From Neovahlkampfia damariscottae (lineage: Eukaryota > Heterolobosea > Selenaionea > Neovahlkampfiida > Neovahlkampfiidae): a DNA stretch of 64,000 nt. Made by a program: the position numbers and the translations under genes. Position 1 is the first letter of the stretch; the number at the start of each line of letters is the position of its first letter. Positions 1 to 12,155 of this stretch are shown here, piece after piece. The stretch covers positions 21,770-85,769 of the forward strand of contig JABLTG010000083.1 of NCBI GenBank assembly GCA_016618085.1, written 5' to 3'. Below the pieces are notes generated by a model that worked only from the letters and a program-made list of their open reading frames with translations, ran no database searches and was not told where the DNA came from.

Positions 1-1613
1 TTCCGTGCCACACACCCCAGTAATGCACATCTCCCTGAGTTATATCCCCAGCATTTCCCCATTTATAAAGTCCATTTGAAGGTGATGATGGCCAAAATGG
101 TCTGGAATCATCTTGTTTTTTGAAAGTTTCATAGATAGTGTCATAAAACAATTTGTGATAATCTATCAGTAACCTAGGTTTATTTTGATCATTAATTTCC
201 TCCCATGAAGAAAAAGCTTCTTCATTTTCATTATTTCCTGCATATACTACAATTGATGGATTGTTGTATAATCTATCAACTTGGTACACAATTTCTTGTT
301 GAACATTTTGAAGAAAATTTTCATTTGAGGGATACAAAGAACAAGCAAAGCAAAAATCTTGCCAAATCATAATACTATTTTGAAAATTAAAATCCACAAT
401 AGAAATACCCCAGTTCATTGCATTTTTGATAGAAGTGATCATCTTCATAAATTCCGCCACCCCAAATTCTCAACATGTTCATATTTGCATCTTTAGCACT
501 GGATAAAAGATTATTTATTTTTCCTTTATCTAAAATATGATAAGAGTCATATGGAATCCAATCTAAAAAATTTTAACTGGATTTCGATTATTCTTACTAG
601 CTCCTTTACAAATGACATTGATTTTGTTTATGATAAAACGAAATCTACTTCCATATTCATCTTTGGAAGTGTCTAATTCCACTTGTCGTATTCCTAAAAT
701 GGTAGATTTTTCAGAAGAAAATTCATTTGTTTCTAACATCAATTTTGGAAAATATAAATATTGCTCTCCGTATCCCAAAGGGAACCAGAGTTTAGGGTTT
801 TGTATATATTCTTCTATTTCAACCCATTGAATCCCTTTTTTCAATGTTACTTGTTTTGTATTTTCAGTTGAAGGGAATTGCAATTTCAAATTTGATTCGA
901 TTTCAATTGGTGAATAAACAGAAACTTTGAAGATCAATTTTACATTTTTAGCTTCATTTTCATCATTCCAATCAATATTTTGTTCTATTTTGATTGTTTT
1001 CAAAAGAGGAAATGATGTAGTTAATAAATGAACAGATTTGTAAATGCCTATGCTGGAAATACAAGGACCCCAATCCCATGCAAAATCAGATCCACATTTT
1101 CTGATAAAATTCCGATGTTTTTCTCCATAGACATAATTTGGGCATGGTATCTCATAATCTGACTCTTTGGATTTGTCGAGCGCATATTCAATAGGTGATT
1201 TTAACTCGATTCTCAATTTATTTGATTCTTTAAGAATATATTTAACATTAAATTCATATGCTTTGAACATATTATCAGTTTTTCCAATTAATTTTTCATT
1301 CAAATAGACATCACCTTGTTTGTTAATTTTGTTAAATTTTACTGATTGTGTCAATTCCTTCAAAAATTAAAGTTTGATGTAAATCTTTTAATTTTGATTT
1401 TTCAACTTGGAAGTTACATGAATAAGTCCAATTTGATTTTCCAATCCATCTTTGTTGAAGTTCATTCTGTTTTACATATGGATCTTCAATTATTTTATAT
1501 TTTAGCAAATCCAAATGGACACAAGTTGGTATGGTTGTTTTTAGGTTTTTTATTTTGCTATTTTCAATATTTTGATCCAAAAACCATTCTTGATTGTTTA
1601 GTGGTTGGGTCAT
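1..1613 (-). CDS. Beta-mannosidase (GH2), 3' part cut by window edge
   Basis: Glycoside hydrolase family 2 enzyme that removes terminal beta-mannose from N-glycan oligosaccharides, normally in lysosomes. The N-terminal sugar-binding and Ig-like domains are readable (FEGIDT, GKTDNMF, AWDWGP). The catalytic (alpha/beta)8 domain follows with KGANWIPYD, RIWGGG, MIWQDF and the acid/base motif GNNENE. The nucleophile Glu would lie beyond the window edge. Three short introns restore the frame: 28 nt at 1315-1342, 35 nt just upstream of WIPYD (about 535-570), and 34 nt before MIWQDF (about 380-415). The start Met at 1611-1613 is the first in frame, with a CCAAT element about 30 bases upstream. No signal peptide is obvious, so secretion is not shown. 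Family call is firm; the C-terminal half is not visible. Confidence 0.93.
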
Positions 1614-1763
1614 GAAAAAAAAGTTAAAAAAAACAAATGATTGGACAACACCAAAGAAAAATCAACAGTTTTCAAAACAAATGTTCAAGCCATTTAACAC
1701 TTTTTTTAAACTCTTTTCTATTATTTTTTTATCCAATCATTTTTTTTTGCTTTTAATAGTTGA

Positions 1764-2090
1764 ATGAGTGAACCATCCAATTTTCAAGATGCAGTTGACT
1801 ATGTAACAAAAGTTCAAACAACATACAAAGATAATCCAGAAATATATCGGCAGTTTCTGAAACTTCTTGGATTCTTTCAAACGAAAAAGTAAGAGAATAC
1901 AAAAAATACTCAAAAAATTAGAACAGACCACAAAGGAGTAATAATTGAAATCCAAGAATTGTTCAAAGGAAATGATGAATTAATTCAAGGTTCATTTTTT
2001 GTTTATTGATTTTTTTCAGGTTTTAATGCTTTTTTGCCACCAGACCAACAAATTCAAACAATTGCAGATATGGACCTGACAGATATGTGA
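1764..2090 (+). CDS. Solo PAH (Sin3-type paired amphipathic helix) protein
   Basis: Three exons, joined across introns at 1889-1921 (33 nt) and 1990-2019 (30 nt), give a protein of about 88 residues. It is almost entirely one PAH repeat: DAVDYVTKVQ, then IYRQFLKLLGFF, then GVIIEIQELF and the diagnostic GFNAFLP. In Sin3 corepressors, three or four such repeats bind short helices of transcription repressors. Here there is a single repeat and no HDAC-interaction or Sin3-A domain, so the protein may act as a stand-alone adaptor or decoy. That role is inference. The start ATG at 1764 is the only one in frame. A CCAAT pentamer lies about 30 bases upstream. Solo-PAH proteins are known in plants. Confidence 0.82.
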
Positions 2091-2391
2091 AACACAGTGA
2101 TCTGTGGAACGAAAAAGAAAAAATAGAATTTACATGTTCAAAATGTTATAATGTATCATTATTATTTCAATTTTGAGATTGCCACATTTGAGGATATTTT
2201 AGCTGTTTTTTATTATTTTTTTGAATCTGAAATTTTCATCTGATAAAAATAAATTCAAAGAACCAATCAAAAGAATCGATTTTACTTTTGCAGTTTTTGG
2301 AAGAAACGAAGAGCATGTGATTGGTTCAATTATCAATAAAAGGCGAAAAATTCGCGGAAAAACACACCTCATTCCTTGAAAAACTAACAAC

Positions 2392-2886
2392 ATGACAATC
2401 CAACATCAAATTGAATCTGCTGAAAATCAAACTGCTACTGTTGCTTTAGATGCTCCTGCAAAAGAACTAGAAACTCCTTCCACTAATCCTGCTGATGAAA
2501 TAGCACCAGAAGCTCTTAAAGTTGATACTACTATCACTGAAGTAAAAGGCGACGAAAAAATTGACGAAAAAGTCGGAAATCCTGAACAAGTTGCTCCAAA
2601 AGATGAAAAAACGGCGATAATTGAATCAAGTAATGCATCTGGAGCACCAATTCAAGAAATAGTCTCTGCTGACGAAAAAATTGAAAAAAATTTCGCGCAA
2701 GATACAAAAGAAGAATCTGAAGCTGCTTTGGTAGTTCCTAAAATCAAAGAAGATTCAAAAGAAAAGATGGAAGAATCGGCTCCAAAATCATCAGAAGACA
2801 AAAAACGTCCTTTAGAAGATGAAAAAGAAGAATCACCAACAAAAAAGACAAAAAGAGATTCTCCAGAACAACAAACAGTTGCTTAA
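2392..2886 (+). CDS. Acidic Lys/Glu/Ser-rich protein, probably nuclear
   Basis: Intronless ORF of 164 residues with no recognisable fold. It is rich in Glu, Lys, Ala and Ser, and it repeats DEK/EK dipeptides. Basic clusters near the C-terminus (KKRPL, KKTKR) look like nuclear localisation signals. The composition resembles disordered chromatin-associated or histone-chaperone-like proteins, but I do not recognise a family. The 5' flank holds a GATTGG element about 70 bases upstream and a GC-containing palindromic stretch (GGCGAAAAATTCGCGG) that could be an E2F-like site. The ORF is supported by its codon pattern and by clear start and stop codons. Confidence 0.6.
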   Translation: MTIQHQIESAENQTATVALDAPAKELETPSTNPADEIAPEALKVDTTITEVKGDEKIDEKVGNPEQVAPKDEKTAIIESSNASGAPIQEIVSADEKIEKNFAQDTKEESEAALVVPKIKEDSKEKMEESAPKSSEDKKRPLEDEKEESPTKKTKRDSPEQQTVA

Positions 2887-2961
2887 TACTTTGTAAATAA
2901 AAACTTTGTTTTTGATTTCGTTTCAAAAACTCAATTCATCCAAAATCAACAATCAAAATTT

Positions 2962-3618
2962 TTATTCCTCTTCATAAGGTAATTTATTATGATAACAAGC
3001 ATCCCATACCTTTTCAACAAATTCTTCTGCTTTTTTGCTACAATTTGGATTTGTTTGAACTGACAAAATTGCTCTTCTTTTTACACAATTTTTCACATAA
3101 CCAATTAAACCAAAATGACCTCTTGAAATTTCTTGACCAAGTGTACATTCACCACTTAATTTAGATGCTCTGATTTCAGAACAAGCATGATGTAAACAAT
3201 TCGTCCTTTTTGAATATTAAAAAAAAAAAAACAATAAAAAATACCAATCTAAATTTGTTGTACAATCATCAAATGCATGTATAAGTTCATGTTTTAAAAC
3301 TTTTTTCATTGATTTTTGATTCAATTTTGACTCACATAAAATGATTGATTTTTCAATTTTTTCACCTGTTTTTTCATCAATATAACTTGGTTTGTAGCCA
3401 CCATTTATGTCATTTATATCAATACATGGATCACATTTTATCATACCAGGTGGCAATTCACAATCAAATTTTTCCAACTTTTCCAGTAGTAACTTTGTTT
3501 TGTCATCTTTATTCAAAATTTTTTCTAAATTTTTTTGACAGAAATTTGCTTGCATTTCTTGTCTTTTTTTTTGTGATTCAAGTTTTTTTCTTTTTTCTGT
3601 TTGAGTTTCATCACTCAT
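2962..3618 (-). CDS. ATP23: Mitochondrial inner membrane protease Atp23 (peptidase M76)
   Basis: Metalloprotease of the mitochondrial intermembrane space. In yeast it processes Atp6 and assists F1Fo-ATP synthase assembly. Two exons (one 39-nt intron just upstream of about 3210) encode about 205 residues. Family signatures are the zinc-binding HELIHAFD, the upstream CDP motif, and the Cys-rich tail with HACSEIRAS, SGEC and NCVKRRA. The conserved cysteines fit import by the Mia40 disulfide relay, which agrees with the absence of a cleavable presequence. The start Met at 3616-3618 was chosen because the stretch upstream is not protein-like; an upstream in-frame alternative at 3657 exists. Length matches family members (about 200-250). 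Confidence 0.93.
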
Positions 3619-3680
3619 TTTCTTCAACAAAAAAAAACACCTTTTCAAACAAACCAATGAAAATCATCAAAATTTTATTT

Positions 3681-6600
3681 TTAATACCACATTTTTAACA
3701 CACCATCTCTTGAGGATGACACTAATATTGAAGATTGAGCTGAATTTATAACTTTAATATCTGTAATAGTATCTAAATGAGCCACAGGAACAGAAGAAGA
3801 AAATCCAGTTTTTTTTGATTGCCTATCAGTTTTTGTTTCTTCAATTGCAACTGAATCATTGATTTTATCAGACATTTTTTTGGTATACAAAAATTTCTCA
3901 TCTGGAAATTGTTTTACAATTGAATATGAATTTTCAGGTGATTCAACATTCCAATAACGAATTCGACGATCTGAACCTCCAGACAAGAAATTACCTGTGA
4001 TTGGACAAACATAAATTGATTTAGTTGAATCATTTTCTTTAGAATTTAATGATTTCAATTCTTCCAATCCATATGGATCTGTATTTTCTTTGGTCAACAA
4101 AGTTGAACTTTCTTCTCCTAAATTGAATGTTTTGATAATTTTTCTTGCTTCTAAATTCCAAAGAGAAATGGTTTTTGAATCATTTCCAATACACAAAGAA
4201 GGTGAATTATATTCAGTAGAGAAAGTTGGTATAACACCAATTGAATTGATTGACGAAGTTCCGATTCTCCAATCATCAACAGCTAATTTAAATCTTAAAT
4301 CCCATAATGTCATGAATCCTCTTTTCGTTCCAGTTACCATATAATTGTCTTCACATAAAATTGATGTGATTGGTCCATATTCAATTGAATTTTCCCAACA
4401 AAAGATTGGTTTGTTGAATCTAGGGTCTAATCCATGAATAATTCCATTTTGATTTCCAGTTATCAATACTTTGCTTTGATTGATATTACAAGATCTTAAA
4501 ACATTCAATGAATTCTTATTGGATAATTTTTTGTTTTCCGATTCATTCAAGAATGAAACTTGTTTGTCATCAATATTGATTGTGTTCAATGTGGAACCTA
4601 ATTCAGAGTCAAATACATGAATCCATCCTTTGTCTGTTGAACAACATGAATTATTGGAAGAGACAGTGACTGATAAAATTCTACCAAATGAATCATCCAA
4701 TGTATAAGTCAATTTTGATTTCAAACTAAAATCACCATCTAATTTTGAATTCCAAACTTTAACAGATTTATCAACTCCACCTGAAATAAACCATTGTTTT
4801 GATTGGTGTACAGCTAATTCATTAATACTACCTTTGTGTTCATGTGATTGAGCCAATAATTGACCTAAAGGTCTGAATTTATCATTCTTATTATTCAATG
4901 GAATATTTCCTGATGAACGTGAAATTTGAAGTTTTCGAATTGAAACTTTGATTGATTCTGGAGAATTAAACATTGCATTCCATTCTGTTTGATACTGAGC
5001 AGGATTTGACGATTTACGTGAACTTGGACTTTTGTTTTGCTTTGTTGATTTCTCTAAAGGAACTCTATGAGTTCTCACAAGATTTGGATCTAATTTTAAC
5101 GAGTCCATTGATTGGTTGTTTTCTGTTGTAGTATCCCAGTTTTTTGCTTGAATCGTTTTGGCTACTTGCATTAAATATATTTTCATTATATTCAATATTT
5201 TAGTTTCTTCATCTGTAATCTTTCCTAAATTTCCTTGCCAATCATTTAATAACTCTTTAAAGTTTCCTTTGAATTTTAAAATTCTTTCAAATAAAAATCT
5301 TGAAAGAGGTTCTTTTATAGATTCCAATAAACTTTCTTCATCAATTACCAAAATCTCATGATTTAAATGTGGTTGAAGAATTTGAGTTAAATAACAAGCT
5401 GTATCAACAAGACCCAATTGTTTTGAAGAAACTGCAAAAAATGCTACTGCTGAGTAACGAATCCAAGTATTTGGATGGTGTAATAATGGTGAAAGCGTTA
5501 TTGAAACTTTGATGATGTCATTTTTTTTGAACATTCCAACTTCTGTGACTGCAACTAAAGTTTTTAATGATTCAACAATAACAAATTCTTCTACATCATG
5601 TAACGCTTGTAATAAACATGGTAATATAAATTCCTTCAATGCAGTTGGTCCAACAAAAATGGAAATCCCTGAAATTTGTTCAAAGAAGGAATGTCTCAAT
5701 AACCATTCTCTTGAATTTAAGAATGTGATAATCATTGGGAGAACAAGATCATTTGTTTTTCTTCTTCCATAAAATAAGCATAATTTCATTATATTTCTCA
5801 TTAAACCTCTTTTAACGAATGAACTCACATCCATTGAAATTTGCAAGAGCAATGAAGCAAATTCATCTTGTAAATTTGAAAATTCAGAATCAAAATTTGA
5901 ATTTCCTTCATTGGATGAACCCATTTGTGATAATTCCAACAATCTCTTTGATTCAAAAGCAAAGATTGGTAAATTTTCAGCAAATGAGATTTTTACTAGC
6001 TCTGAAGCATCAGATGATAAAGTTCTTAAAATTGGGAGTATGTAATCCGAAAACATGTTCACTTCACCAACTTGATGAGTTTGGATTTGTTGTAAAACAA
6101 ATGCTAAAGTTCTAATCGCAAGATTTCTGACCAATGAGCTTGAATCTGATAAAAGAACACATGTATAAGGAACTAATCTTTGATATTTAGTGATATCATT
6201 TGAATATATTGATAATTGTTGAATCAAGTGTAATCCTTTCATTCTAATAGAAACACTTTTTGAGTTACGAACATTCGAACATAATACTGCAGAAATGAAA
6301 TCAATTCCAATTTCACATGGCTCCATATTCATATTTTCTACAGTTTGCGCGTTTTTTGTAACTGTATCTTTTGAATTTGAGTTTCCAGATTGATATTTTT
6401 TGTTTTTCAGAAAATCTTCTGTGGATTTCTTAAGATTTTTCAAATTACTTTCTTGTTGTTTTTTTTGTGTATTTAATTCTTCATCCAACAGTTGAGTTTC
6501 TGTTTTTTCACTTTTAAAAAGTTTTGGTTGTAATAGTGCATCTATCAATTCTTGTGAAATTTCTAATTTATCTTTTCCTTCTGATTTATCAATAATTTTC

Positions 6601-7704
6601 AAGAAATCATCAAAATGTGAATATATTATTGATACTCTTTTATCAGAATCATTATTTAATAATTTCTTCAAAAAAGAATGAAACGTAGGGAAGTAAGAAG
6701 GAAAAATAGTTCCTTTGTAATTTGACAAATAATCTTCGGCTGATAGTCTCTTCTGTGGGTTTATATCAAGCATACTTCTTATCATCTCCCTCATATCTTC
6801 ATCATCAATTCTTTTCAAAATTGCATTTAAATGATTGACATCACCTTTTTTATAAGCCAATAACTGACTTAAGTCAAACAATGGCACTCCATCCAAGTAT
6901 AATTGAGCTAGTACACAACCAAGTGAGAAAATATCTGATGATTTGTTTTTTACATTTTGTAAATCTTCTTCTTCTTTTTGTTTAATTTGAACAAATCTTT
7001 CTGGAGCTACCAAACAGATTCTACGTTCTGCTGTGTCAAAAAAATATGAAAAATCTGATGGATCATCAATAGGTAAATGATATTTCTTGAAAGGAGCAAT
7101 ATCTGTCAAAAAGATCCAATCCCAACCGGTCATAACCTATATTGAAAAATTTGTAAAATAATTTTTTTTTTGTACAATATTTTCTGTTTTTAAATCACCA
7201 TGGATAATATCAACTTCATGTAATTGTCTTACTCCTTCAATTATTTGATATGCTATCCATTTTTTTCCTAGTTTTGTAAAGAAAGGTCTTGTGTTAATTC
7301 GATCACATAAATTTGAATAAAAATATTGTCTGACGAGATATCCAGCTGTTTTTTTAGATTTTTTGATTATTTACCTTTATCTGTTTCAACCATTCGATGG
7401 TAAAATAAAACATTTGGTTGTTTGGAAATTGATAATTGTTCCGAGTAAGAATTCAAAACTTTATGGTATGTTGCAAGTGCATACTGTAAGTCATCCGGTC
7501 TTTTTAAATATACTTTTACAACTACTGGCATTCCTTAAAAAATTAATTTTTTTTTTTTTTTTTTTTTCAACCTTCTTCTGTCCAACATTGAACAGATTTC
7601 AATAGTCTTCCAGGTCCAAGAATTTTATCTTGAGCAAGACCATCTCCTAAATCTTGGAGATGTAGCTCTTGTAAAGAACCACGAACTGATAATTGATTAC
7701 CCAT
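3681..7704 (-). CDS. VPS15: Vps15 / PIK3R4 regulatory kinase of the class III PI3-kinase complex
   Basis: Four exons encode about 1,305 residues, close to the usual size. The protein starts MGNQ, giving the N-myristoylation glycine typical of Vps15. The kinase domain (about 25-310) has VVVKVYLK, HGDLKTEN in place of HRD, and APERFV. HEAT repeats follow (about 400-800), then a C-terminal WD40 propeller with HKGSINELAV, WFISGGVDKSVKVW and SSRDGVLKMWY. Vps15 holds Vps34 and Beclin/Vps30 on membranes for autophagy and endosomal sorting. Introns are short: about 37 nt with a long A tract in exon 1's downstream gap (around 7540-7575), 29 nt near 7350-7370, and 39 nt at about 7140-7180. A CCAAT pentamer lies about 36 bases upstream of the ATG. 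Confidence 0.95.
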
Positions 7705-7865
7705 ATTTCCAGTTAATCTTCTTCTCAAGTAAAGTTATCCAATGAAAATTTAGAAACCAGAAAAAGGTATAATAACGTTGTAGCTTCGCTTTAATAATAA
7801 ATTAAAAAGAAAAGAAAACGTCTAATTTTAGATCAATCGTTTTATTAGAAGGTTGAATTAACTGT

Positions 7866-7884
7866 TGATTGGACAACCGACTTG
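7866..7884 (+). promoter_or_regulatory. GATTGGACAAC start-proximal element
   Basis: GATTGGACAACC lies about 13 bases before the ATG at 7885. The paralogue at 13205 has GATTGGCCAAC at the same distance, so the element was kept after duplication although the surrounding sequence diverged. It belongs to a window-wide set of ATTGG/CCAAT pentamers close to start codons. A core-promoter or initiator role is inference. Confidence 0.5.
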
Positions 7885-8565
7885 ATGAGACTTTTTGCGT
7901 TAACACTCTTAATCGTTTTCACTTTCTGTCTTGCAGACAACTGGAGAGTAATAAGACGTACAGTAGATGTTAATGGAAATAATGGATATGGATCTGTTGA
8001 CTATTCAACAAATGCAAAACAAATCAAAGGACATGTAGGATGTTCTGATAGATGTGACATTTACTTAGTGACAAGAGCTGAATACCAAAAGTTAATTGCG
8101 GGAAATGCGTTTCAATATATTTATGGACAAAAAGCTACAACTACATATGACTTTAGACTTATTACAGACCAAAGTGTCATCAAAAGACATCTTTATGCTG
8201 TTGCTGTCAATACAAATGGATTTGTAATTAGAGCAACATTTACACTAGAACAAGATGTTGAACCAGCAAGTTTTTTAGAAACTATTTTGATTGTCATCGT
8301 TATTGCACCAATTGTATGTTGTTGTTGCCTTATTTTTATCGTTTGTGGTATTATTGGAGCTTTAAGAAACATGATTTTAGATATGTTAGGAATCAGAAGA
8401 TATGGAGGTGGTTATCAACAATTTGGTGGCAGTAGCAGTTATGGCAGCAGTTCATCTGGTGGAAATACATATTCAGGTACTATTGGAGGTGGATCATCTG
8501 GTGGTTATTCAGGTGGTTATGGAAATTCATCATCTGGTGGAAACACTTATTCAGGCAGTATCTAA
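7885..8565 (+). CDS. Secreted/type I membrane protein with Gly/Ser-rich tail (paralogue A)
   Basis: Protein of 226 residues. An N-terminal signal peptide (MRLFALTLLIVFTFCLA) precedes an ectodomain of about 110 residues that contains two close cysteines (GCSDRCD). One strong membrane segment follows (about 132-162, with a CCCC run), then a cytoplasmic tail. The tail ends in repeats of SSGGNTYSG and GGYSGG. The copy at 13205 shares signal, ectodomain and the GIIGALRN segment after the membrane but lacks the Gly/Ser tail. Each copy ends next to a convergent seven-helix RGS receptor gene, so the pair may work together at the surface; that is inference. No known family recognised. I chose the ATG at 7885 over the preceding TTG codon. 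Confidence 0.85.
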   Translation: MRLFALTLLIVFTFCLADNWRVIRRTVDVNGNNGYGSVDYSTNAKQIKGHVGCSDRCDIYLVTRAEYQKLIAGNAFQYIYGQKATTTYDFRLITDQSVIKRHLYAVAVNTNGFVIRATFTLEQDVEPASFLETILIVIVIAPIVCCCCLIFIVCGIIGALRNMILDMLGIRRYGGGYQQFGGSSSYGSSSSGGNTYSGTIGGGSSGGYSGGYGNSSSGGNTYSGSI

Positions 8566-8572
8566 AATAAAA

Positions 8573-10460
8573 TTAAATGTTTTTATTGGATGAAATCAAA
8601 TTAGTATTTTCTTCAATAATATCTCTTTTTGTGGTATAATTTTGATATTCTCGAGTAAGAATAAATCTTGAATAAGAATCTGATAAATTCTCTTTTGTGC
8701 ACAACAAAACAGGGTCAAATAGATCATCATCAAATAGATCATTATGTATTGATTTTGAAACAAAATTGATAACAGCACCGGGTATATTAGCTTCTAACTC
8801 AGACATTTGACCGTTTAAATATTTTGAAAAAATTTCATTTCCAAACTCTTTTCTCTCATCAAATGAATCCAAATTTTCATATTTTTTTATATCTTCATAA
8901 AGGAACATGTTTTCAGTTGAATACTCTGATGTAATGAATTCTTTGAATAATTGATATTTTTCAATATTTCTGAAAATATCATCGATTGTATCAAAATATT
9001 CTTGTTTTGAGTTTTTATTGTGATTTCTTGTTTTTATCCAATCAATAAATTTAGCAATCAAAGTATAGAATAATATAAATCCTGATAAATAAAATATTAA
9101 AGTAGCTCTTCTTAATGTGCTTAAAAATATCGAAGAGTCTTCAATTTGATGTGATAAACATTGCAAGACAGAATTCCCACGAATATTTTGGTAAAGACCA
9201 AGCATGTAATAGGGACCTTCAAATAAGAGGAACATTATAAATGAAAATTGTTGTAATCGGAATCTAAATGGATCTGTGGTTAACCAAAACTTCTTCCAAT
9301 TACAGAAGAAGTGATCGATATTCATCAAGAAATCTAAAACTGTGATAATTGAAACACCAAGCACAAAAATGATAATAGATAAATTTAAATACCATGCTAT
9401 TATACCCCATGCTCGAATATTTGGCCCTAATTCTTGATCAAATGAACCAACTGTTAAAATCACCAATAAAAAAGCAAGAGAATGAAGCAAAAATAAAGTG
9501 ACACCAAAAACAACAGCACCAGTGTTTGAAGTTAAATTTTTCATAAATCTAATCAAGAGTACATTCAATGTTGACAATTGATTCTTGTGCAAAGAATCTA
9601 AGTTTCTTTGAATATACAAAACTAATCCCATTCTCAGGAAATTCTGAAAAATTAAAATTCTGTTTAAATGATATTACAATTAAGATTAAAATATAAACAG
9701 TAATTTGAAGAGGTGTTGATATTATCATTGTTAAACTATTCTCAAATCTATATGCAAATTGAACAGTAGCAACATAAGGAATAATATCAAACAAACCTCG
9801 AATAAATTCAATCATCAAACTACCAATAAGTAAGATACCACGAGATTTACTCGGTTGCCATTTAATTGAAAGCAAGCTTAATATGATTAAAATTAACAAA
9901 CCAAGTTGGTCAATGAAATAATAAAATAAATAAACACTACCCAAGTGTTTTGAACAAGTGAAAGGGTTACAATATTTTAAATTCTCCATTTGAAAATGAT
10001 ATAATTCAGTTGGTCTTAAATAGTCATTCGAAAAATTTGTCATTTTATCATGACATTTTACAATGACATAATCAGAGGTATTGATAATTCCACTTGGAAT
10101 TTTAATTTTAATACTTGTTAAATCCCAATTTCCTCTTGAGAACCCATAAACTAACTCTTGTTCACCATAGCAGTGGTTTTGTTCATTTGGAGTTGGTATA
10201 CGCTTTTTTGAGTGGAAAATATATTCACAGTATGTTTGATTGATATAAGGTGTTTTTGAAAAAGAAAATGATGTGTATCCATGATTAGTATATCCATCAC
10301 CACATAATGAAGTTGTAATTGAAGTCAAATTTGTTTTTGGTTCAGGAGCTATTTCAAAAAAATTGTTGTCAAATACAGTGCAGGTACTTTGTGGTTTTAT
10401 GTGATGGAAAGAAATGAATAAAAAAAAAATGAAAAATTTGTTGGTGTGTCTTGACATCAT
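8573..10460 (-). CDS. Seven-helix membrane receptor with C-terminal RGS domain (copy A)
   Basis: About 617 residues in two exons; the 34-nt intron (about 9643-9676) joins ...LILI to NFLRMG. Order: signal peptide, ectodomain of about 170 residues with several Cys and N-glycosylation sites, seven hydrophobic helices (about 175-460), then an RGS domain (about 470-600) with LFKEFITSEYS, ENMFLYEDI, DDLFDPV and SYSRFI. RGS domains speed GTP hydrolysis by G-alpha, so this is a receptor-like protein that would switch off G-protein signalling, as AtRGS1 does. The large ectodomain suggests a secreted ligand or substrate. It converges on the small membrane protein at 7885 with a few bases between stop codons. 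The copy at 14441-16294 keeps the same intron position. GATTGG lies about 27 bases upstream. Confidence 0.9.
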
Positions 10461-10523
10461 CAAAACAACAAAAATTGTGATGAATTGATTGGTTGTTTTT
10501 TCAAGCTTGAAAAATGAAGAAAT

Positions 10524-12076
10524 TTAAATTTTATTGAAATGAATTGTTTTTTCAATAGGTTTGATTACAAATGAACCAACTTGATCAAGTTCAACTTCTT
10601 GTTTTCCATCCATTTTGATTGTGTAATTTCTCAATAAATTAGCAACAAAAATCTTTTGTTCAAGAAGAGCAAAATTATTACCAATGCAAATTCTACTTCC
10701 AAGAGCAAATGGTGCATACGCAGAATGTGGTATTTTTCTTTTTTTTTGTTCTTCTTCAGTCCATCTTTCTGGACGAAAATTTTCAGGATCACCATAGATT
10801 TCTTTATTTTCATGAACCGCTTGAATATGCACAAGAATATTTGTACCTGCTTTGATTTTGATATCACCCAAAGTAGTATCTGTAGAAGTAACTCTTTGAA
10901 TGAATGGAGCAATGGAATATTTTCTTAATGTTTCTTTCAAGACCAAAGGTAGATATACAAATTTGTTTGCCAACTCTCTTGTGATTTCTCCATCTTTTCC
11001 GCATACATCAATTACTTCCTTTCTTGCTTTTTCTTGAATTTCTGGATGAATAGCAAGTAATTGAAGTAAAAAAGTTAAAGTTGTAGCTGTGGTTTCATGA
11101 CCAGCCAAAAAGAATACCCAAGTATTAATTTCCAATTCTTCTTGTGTAATTTCTTCGTCTTCAATCAATGCTCTGCTCATAAAATCCAATAAACAAGTTG
11201 CTTCTCCTTTTTCAAGTACTTTCTTTTTTGAAGTTTCAACTAATTGACGAATATGTCCAAGAAATACAGAAGCAGCTTTTTGAACTTTGTTAACTTTTGG
11301 ATGAAATCCAGCAATTGGCAAATATGAATTCAAAAATACCAAAGAAATGACTAAATAATCATTCAATAAAGATTCAACAATCGTATTATAAGATTGATAA
11401 ATCTCTTGATCTCCTTGATTTTCAACAGACTTAAAATCATGTTCAAATATCGTAATTCCTTTCAGAGTACTGAGAAATTAGTTTTCTTCTTACCTAAAAT
11501 ATCTAATGTCATTTTCTTCATCAACGATCCAATATTTTCAATTTTTCCATTTTTTTCAAAGTATTCCATCATTGATTGAGATTTTTTAAAGAAACATTTT
11601 TCATAAATTGATAAATCATAAAATCCAGGATCCATGCCTTTTAAAATGAATGAAATGCATTTTTACTTACTTTTACGTTGACTTTTCCACATATCACCAC
11701 TTGCTTGTGTTACATTTTTTGGTGAAAATAGAATTGCTAAATCTCCTCCAATTTTGATTTCTTCACTAAACTTTGGAAAGTGTTTAACATCAACCATTGA
11801 TTTCTTAGCCATTTCAGGTTCTGAAACAACAACATGAAACATTCCAAAAACATAACTTCCATAAGTTTGTCCATAAGTTTTGTGTTTTTTCAATAGAGCT
11901 GAGGTGAGGTTTTCTTTTCTAAAAACTGACCAAATAAATTGAAGAAAAGTATCTCCTGGGATGGTTTTGCATGTTTTTGTATCTTTAACTCTCGAGTAGT
12001 ATCTATAATCTAAATACTTGAACAATAAAAATAATGAAGTGATGATGACACAAACACCGGTGAGAATCAAGTTCAT
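10524..12076 (-). CDS. Microsomal cytochrome P450
   Basis: About 494 residues in three exons (introns of 33 nt near 11640-11675 and 35 nt near 11460-11495). An N-terminal membrane anchor (residues about 3-22) is followed by the P450 fold: the I-helix AGHETTATT, the K-helix KETLRKYS (ExxR), FRPERW, and the heme-binding loop FALGSRICIG with the Cys ligand. This is a class II monooxygenase of the endoplasmic reticulum that needs a P450 reductase. The overall pattern is nearest to the CYP4/CYP3-like clans, but substrate cannot be inferred. It implies an aerobic organism. It sits between the two copies of the membrane protein/RGS receptor module. GATTGG lies about 24 bases upstream of the start. 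Confidence 0.94.
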
Positions 12077-12155
12077 TTTTTTTTTTCAAAATGATTTGAT
12101 TGGTCAAGCTAACAGGCTTTATCAATTGGTCATTCTACTTTAGACAAAAAGAAAT

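Noticed and set aside
2341-2365. E2F-like site before the acidic protein gene
   Set aside because: A single GC palindrome in an AT-rich leader; not enough to assign a regulator, so only mentioned in the gene entry.
10524-12076. Recent bacterial transfer of the P450
   Set aside because: It has short spliceosomal introns, an N-terminal microsomal anchor and the base composition of its neighbours.
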